Source of the DNA: an uncultured Porphyromonadaceae bacterium
GTDB lineage: Bacteria > Bacteroidota > Bacteroidia > Bacteroidales > Muribaculaceae
Direction: 5' to 3'
DNA length: 64,000 bases
Assembly: GCA_937921035.1 (NCBI GenBank)
Contig: CALEUL010000033.1
Coordinates: 24,692 to 88,691, forward strand
Shown: positions 62,701-64,000 of the stretch, piece after piece
Layout of the letters: every line of letters starts with the position of its first letter
Position numbering within the stretch: position 1 is the first letter of the stretch
Translations under genes and position numbers: made by a program
The notes under the pieces: model-generated
What the model was told of the DNA's origin: nothing
What the model saw: the letters and a program-made list of their open reading frames with translations, nothing else
The model's database searches: none

Positions 62701-63928
62701 TAGCTTATCTATGGACGTAAACGGTTCGTCAGCCGGCACATACAATATCGGCTTCAATCCCGCACAGATTCAGGTATCATACGATGGACAACCCGATTTC
62801 GATGATTTCTGGACGAATGCCGTAGACGGGCTCAAGAATGTAGCTCCCCAATTCTCCCTCATAAACGAAGTTCCGGAAAAATCCACTTCCACCCGTAAAG
62901 TATGGTATGTGGAAATGCAGTCCGTAGCCGATGAACCCGGCGGCACTCCCGTCATAATCTCCGGCTATTACGCTGAACCGGTTGCTGAAGGCACATACCC
63001 CTGCCTGGTACATTTCCAAGGAACAGACGGCGGCACATCAACACCCTGGTGCATGGACGGTGATTCCAATCCCGGATGGTGCGAGTTCGTACTTTCCGTG
63101 CGCGGTCAGATGCTGAACAACCGCGAGCCCCACAAAGACAGAAATATCTATACCCTCAATGGTATGAGCTATTACACTTATGGCCTCGCTGACGATGACT
63201 ACCAGCACAAGCACTACTATTACGGAGCCTACCTTGATTGTGTCCGTGCCATCGACTTCGTTGAAAGCCGTTCTAAGGTAGACAGCAACAATATCTTCTG
63301 TGAAGGCGGCAGTCAGGGAGGTGCATTCACCTATGTAGCCGCGGCACTTGCCAACGGACGTGTACGCGCCGCTGCGCCCGGTATTACCGGACACGCCGAT
63401 TTCCCGGTAGATTTTAAAGTGGCTGCTTGGCCCGCGAATCAGATTCTTCCTCTGGCACAGCAAAACGGCATCTCCGAAGCCGATATGCTCACTCGCCTGT
63501 CCTACTTCGATGTAAAGAATTTCGCCCACATGGTTCATTGCCCTGTAACTACCAACATTTCGCTTCAGGACACTACAGATCCCGCCCGCATAGGTTTTGC
63601 ACCTTTCAATCTTTTGGAAGTAGATGTAAAGGAATATCTTGTCAACCCTCTCTTAGGTCATGCAACGGCAGCCGACTGGAGCAAACGCTATATGGATTTT
63701 TTCGAACGCAACAAATTCATTGATCCCGCTTCCGTATCCTTTCCCGAAAGTCCTTTAGAGATAAAACTTAGCGGCCGTACGGTGGAATGTTCCGTAAACA
63801 CACCAGTTCTTGTCTATAATCTTTTCGGACAAATCGTTGCCAAAGGTCAGGGCACTGTTATATTGCCCGATGCCGGCGCATATATTGCCAAAGCCGGAAC
63901 GAAAACATGCAAAGTAATCTGCCGCTAA
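59714..63928 (+). CDS. Two-headed acetylxylan esterase-like protein with T9SS-type tail
   Basis: 1404 residues with signal peptide 1-19. It consists of two tandem copies of a ~665-residue unit. Each unit has two ~110-residue beta-sandwich, CBM-like modules, an Ig/CARDB-like module, and an AXE1-type alpha/beta hydrolase. Triad 1 is S534 (GQSQG), D621 (GLQDP) and H651 (NEAHS); triad 2 is S1200 (GGSQG), D1286 (LQDTT) and H1316 (LLGHA). The C-terminal ~75 residues resemble a type IX sorting domain (LVYNLFGQIVAKG to KVICR). Likely a surface or secreted deacetylase for plant or host glycans. Confidence 0.85.
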   Translation: MKKYLLLLTALAMMLTAHGATTKVTVNLWSGEIAMGNWSGYVVLNAEQVSTLEPGCRLLVSVKDVDSASGTPQVYLQKSNWTDFSPAMKSIVKNAGTETFDISEDIFAEISGKGLVVKGCYATLTKIAVQKEVELGEGGDFDSAVSRVWEGDTFISWEDPNKGWAVIGSDCFKNAKAGDLLRFGMTDVRPWAQASIVDSSWSSFTDAPIKTVGVPFYEYTITQSMLNSIQANGLIVSGNGYRLASIDVVAPDKMPAYTAQIADSTSKYWAKGSNAVVTVQVQNLGAEKLTVPVKAILTRDNGEGYAEIDQFAVAEPGAASEVALELGSLEAGMYRLAIIAGGSLVESFNIGCDLEGIAASSDARSDFNQFWDEALEQLAGIEPSFTLTELPEKSGVKRKIYLVEMQSIPDGLSGTPVTIRGYYAEPVGDGKYPVVITYQGYDSAAYGPDGRPVDPYCPSGDQGEWAEFILSTRGQSINNREPYTNTYGDWFAFNFGDKDSYYYRGAYMDCIRAIVFVTSRDKVDKAAIFAQGQSQGGAFTIAAAALDPRKRLKAIAPAVPFMGNFPSYFTVAAWPRSVAVAQAAKKGMSDDEVFAFLSYFDTKNLAGTIECPVIQAVGLQDPICPVRTNMAPFNNLKVMNKELVINENEAHSVPSDWYGRYMAWFKQAIEGMPEYMELTTNIFRGEFPVQWSALTLDASKFKYAKAGDKLIITMSRIDEERTSWPQLKITDSSAKDIWPATPLYDSEKGLPAPFVAEFEIDEDIAQILRSSGCRINGCAFTLASVDLKGMAEISTVQKDPSKAVSTIWEGSERISWANDDTKNSVLVDKTVFADMKGGAVVRIKMSDVANNAQLRLQANYTQFEPVSNTQLKGAASADITFDDAMVALIREKGLRITGCYYTLDKVEIIDASQAIRTQSLIATSCVKAWENGENAVGKVDIQSLEAHDYNVTLTATLYSDLDKTVPAAVISKEIMLPARKLVEAEIELGNQEPGFYSLSMDVNGSSAGTYNIGFNPAQIQVSYDGQPDFDDFWTNAVDGLKNVAPQFSLINEVPEKSTSTRKVWYVEMQSVADEPGGTPVIISGYYAEPVAEGTYPCLVHFQGTDGGTSTPWCMDGDSNPGWCEFVLSVRGQMLNNREPHKDRNIYTLNGMSYYTYGLADDDYQHKHYYYGAYLDCVRAIDFVESRSKVDSNNIFCEGGSQGGAFTYVAAALANGRVRAAAPGITGHADFPVDFKVAAWPANQILPLAQQNGISEADMLTRLSYFDVKNFAHMVHCPVTTNISLQDTTDPARIGFAPFNLLEVDVKEYLVNPLLGHATAADWSKRYMDFFERNKFIDPASVSFPESPLEIKLSGRTVECSVNTPVLVYNLFGQIVAKGQGTVILPDAGAYIAKAGTKTCKVICR

Positions 63929-63951
63929 AGTCTGATACCTAAATAAATCGA

Positions 63952-64000
63952 GTAGGAGGTAAACACTAATCGCAGGTGTTTATCTCCTGCTTTCGTGTTT
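63952..64000 (+). terminator. Terminator of the esterase gene
   Basis: GTAGGAGGTAAACACT (63952-63967) and GGTGTTTATCTCCTGC (63975-63990) form a 16-bp stem with a few wobble pairs, around AATCGCA. TTTCGTGTTT follows to the end of the window. Confidence 0.85.

Overview
The window looks like a chromosomal segment of an anaerobic gut Bacteroidales, most likely a Muribaculaceae (S24-7) or a close relative. The basis is the promoter style and the gene content. Nearly all promoters I could place carry the Bacteroidota -7 element TAnnTTTG, usually followed by a short leader. The families include TamL, GSCFA, a MurF-Alr fusion, the glycine-lipid pair GlsA/GlsB, DUF6377 regulators, DUF4292, DUF4834, DUF6048, DUF6452, calycin-like secreted proteins and an AraC/beta-propeller regulator. 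No rRNA, transposase, integrase, phage gene or CRISPR array was seen.

Layout. 1-8.5 kb: a 5'-truncated Omp85 protein (TamL-like) and a HAD phosphatase, then twin tRNA-Val genes, then a minus-strand operon of a PorE-like OmpA lipoprotein, a GSCFA protein and MurF-Alr. 8.6-16.4 kb: mostly single genes (acyltransferase, secreted calycin-like protein, AlkD-like glycosylase, BASS transporter, Crp/Fnr regulator, DUF6377 regulator). 16.5-18.2 kb: a possible small RNA, an MptE-like protein and an odd epimerase-like protein. 18.3-24.0 kb: a tight plus-strand operon glsA-glsB-purB-dgt-TPM. 24.0-33.3 kb: an eight-gene minus-strand operon from metG to a Wzx-type flippase (metG, ansA, a small secreted protein, dut, a TPR protein, DUF4292, EnvC-like, flippase). 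33.5-33.8 kb: a promoter-to-terminator unit with no gene, a good non-coding RNA candidate. 33.9-39.6 kb: a DUF6377 regulator, mutL and a RING/TerD-like protein. 39.8-44.4 kb: a membrane TPR/LuxR-type regulator, a small lipoprotein and an outer-membrane barrel, with phased direct repeats between regulator and targets. 44.4-48.9 kb: thioredoxin-like protein, RNase G/E, a 29-residue ribosome-associated protein, HU and a DUF308 membrane protein. 49.1-57.5 kb: plus-strand housekeeping genes (DUF4199, GT2 glycosyltransferase, nitroreductase, DUF6452, DUF6048, SDR, psd, pssA, DUF4834, DUF2461, aspartate kinase, Dabb). 57.6-63.9 kb: a membrane AraC regulator without a kinase, divergent from a 1404-residue two-headed carbohydrate esterase.

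How the genes work together. Envelope building dominates. Outer-membrane assembly is represented by TamL. Peptidoglycan functions are MurF-Alr and the EnvC-like factor. Lipids come from GlsA/GlsB (glycine lipids) and PssA/Psd (phosphatidylethanolamine), and polysaccharide export from the flippase. Three proteins end in a beta-sandwich tail resembling a type IX secretion sorting domain, and the OmpA protein has the domain order of PorE, so type IX-like export is a plausible theme.

The most interesting stretches are the two-headed esterase with its kinase-less regulator and palindromic promoter site; the regulator-lipoprotein-barrel cassette with phased ATTAAGAC repeats; the stand-alone RING/TerD protein; and the 33.5-33.8 kb RNA candidate. 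Protein identities come from recognised motifs and memory of the families; no database search was run.
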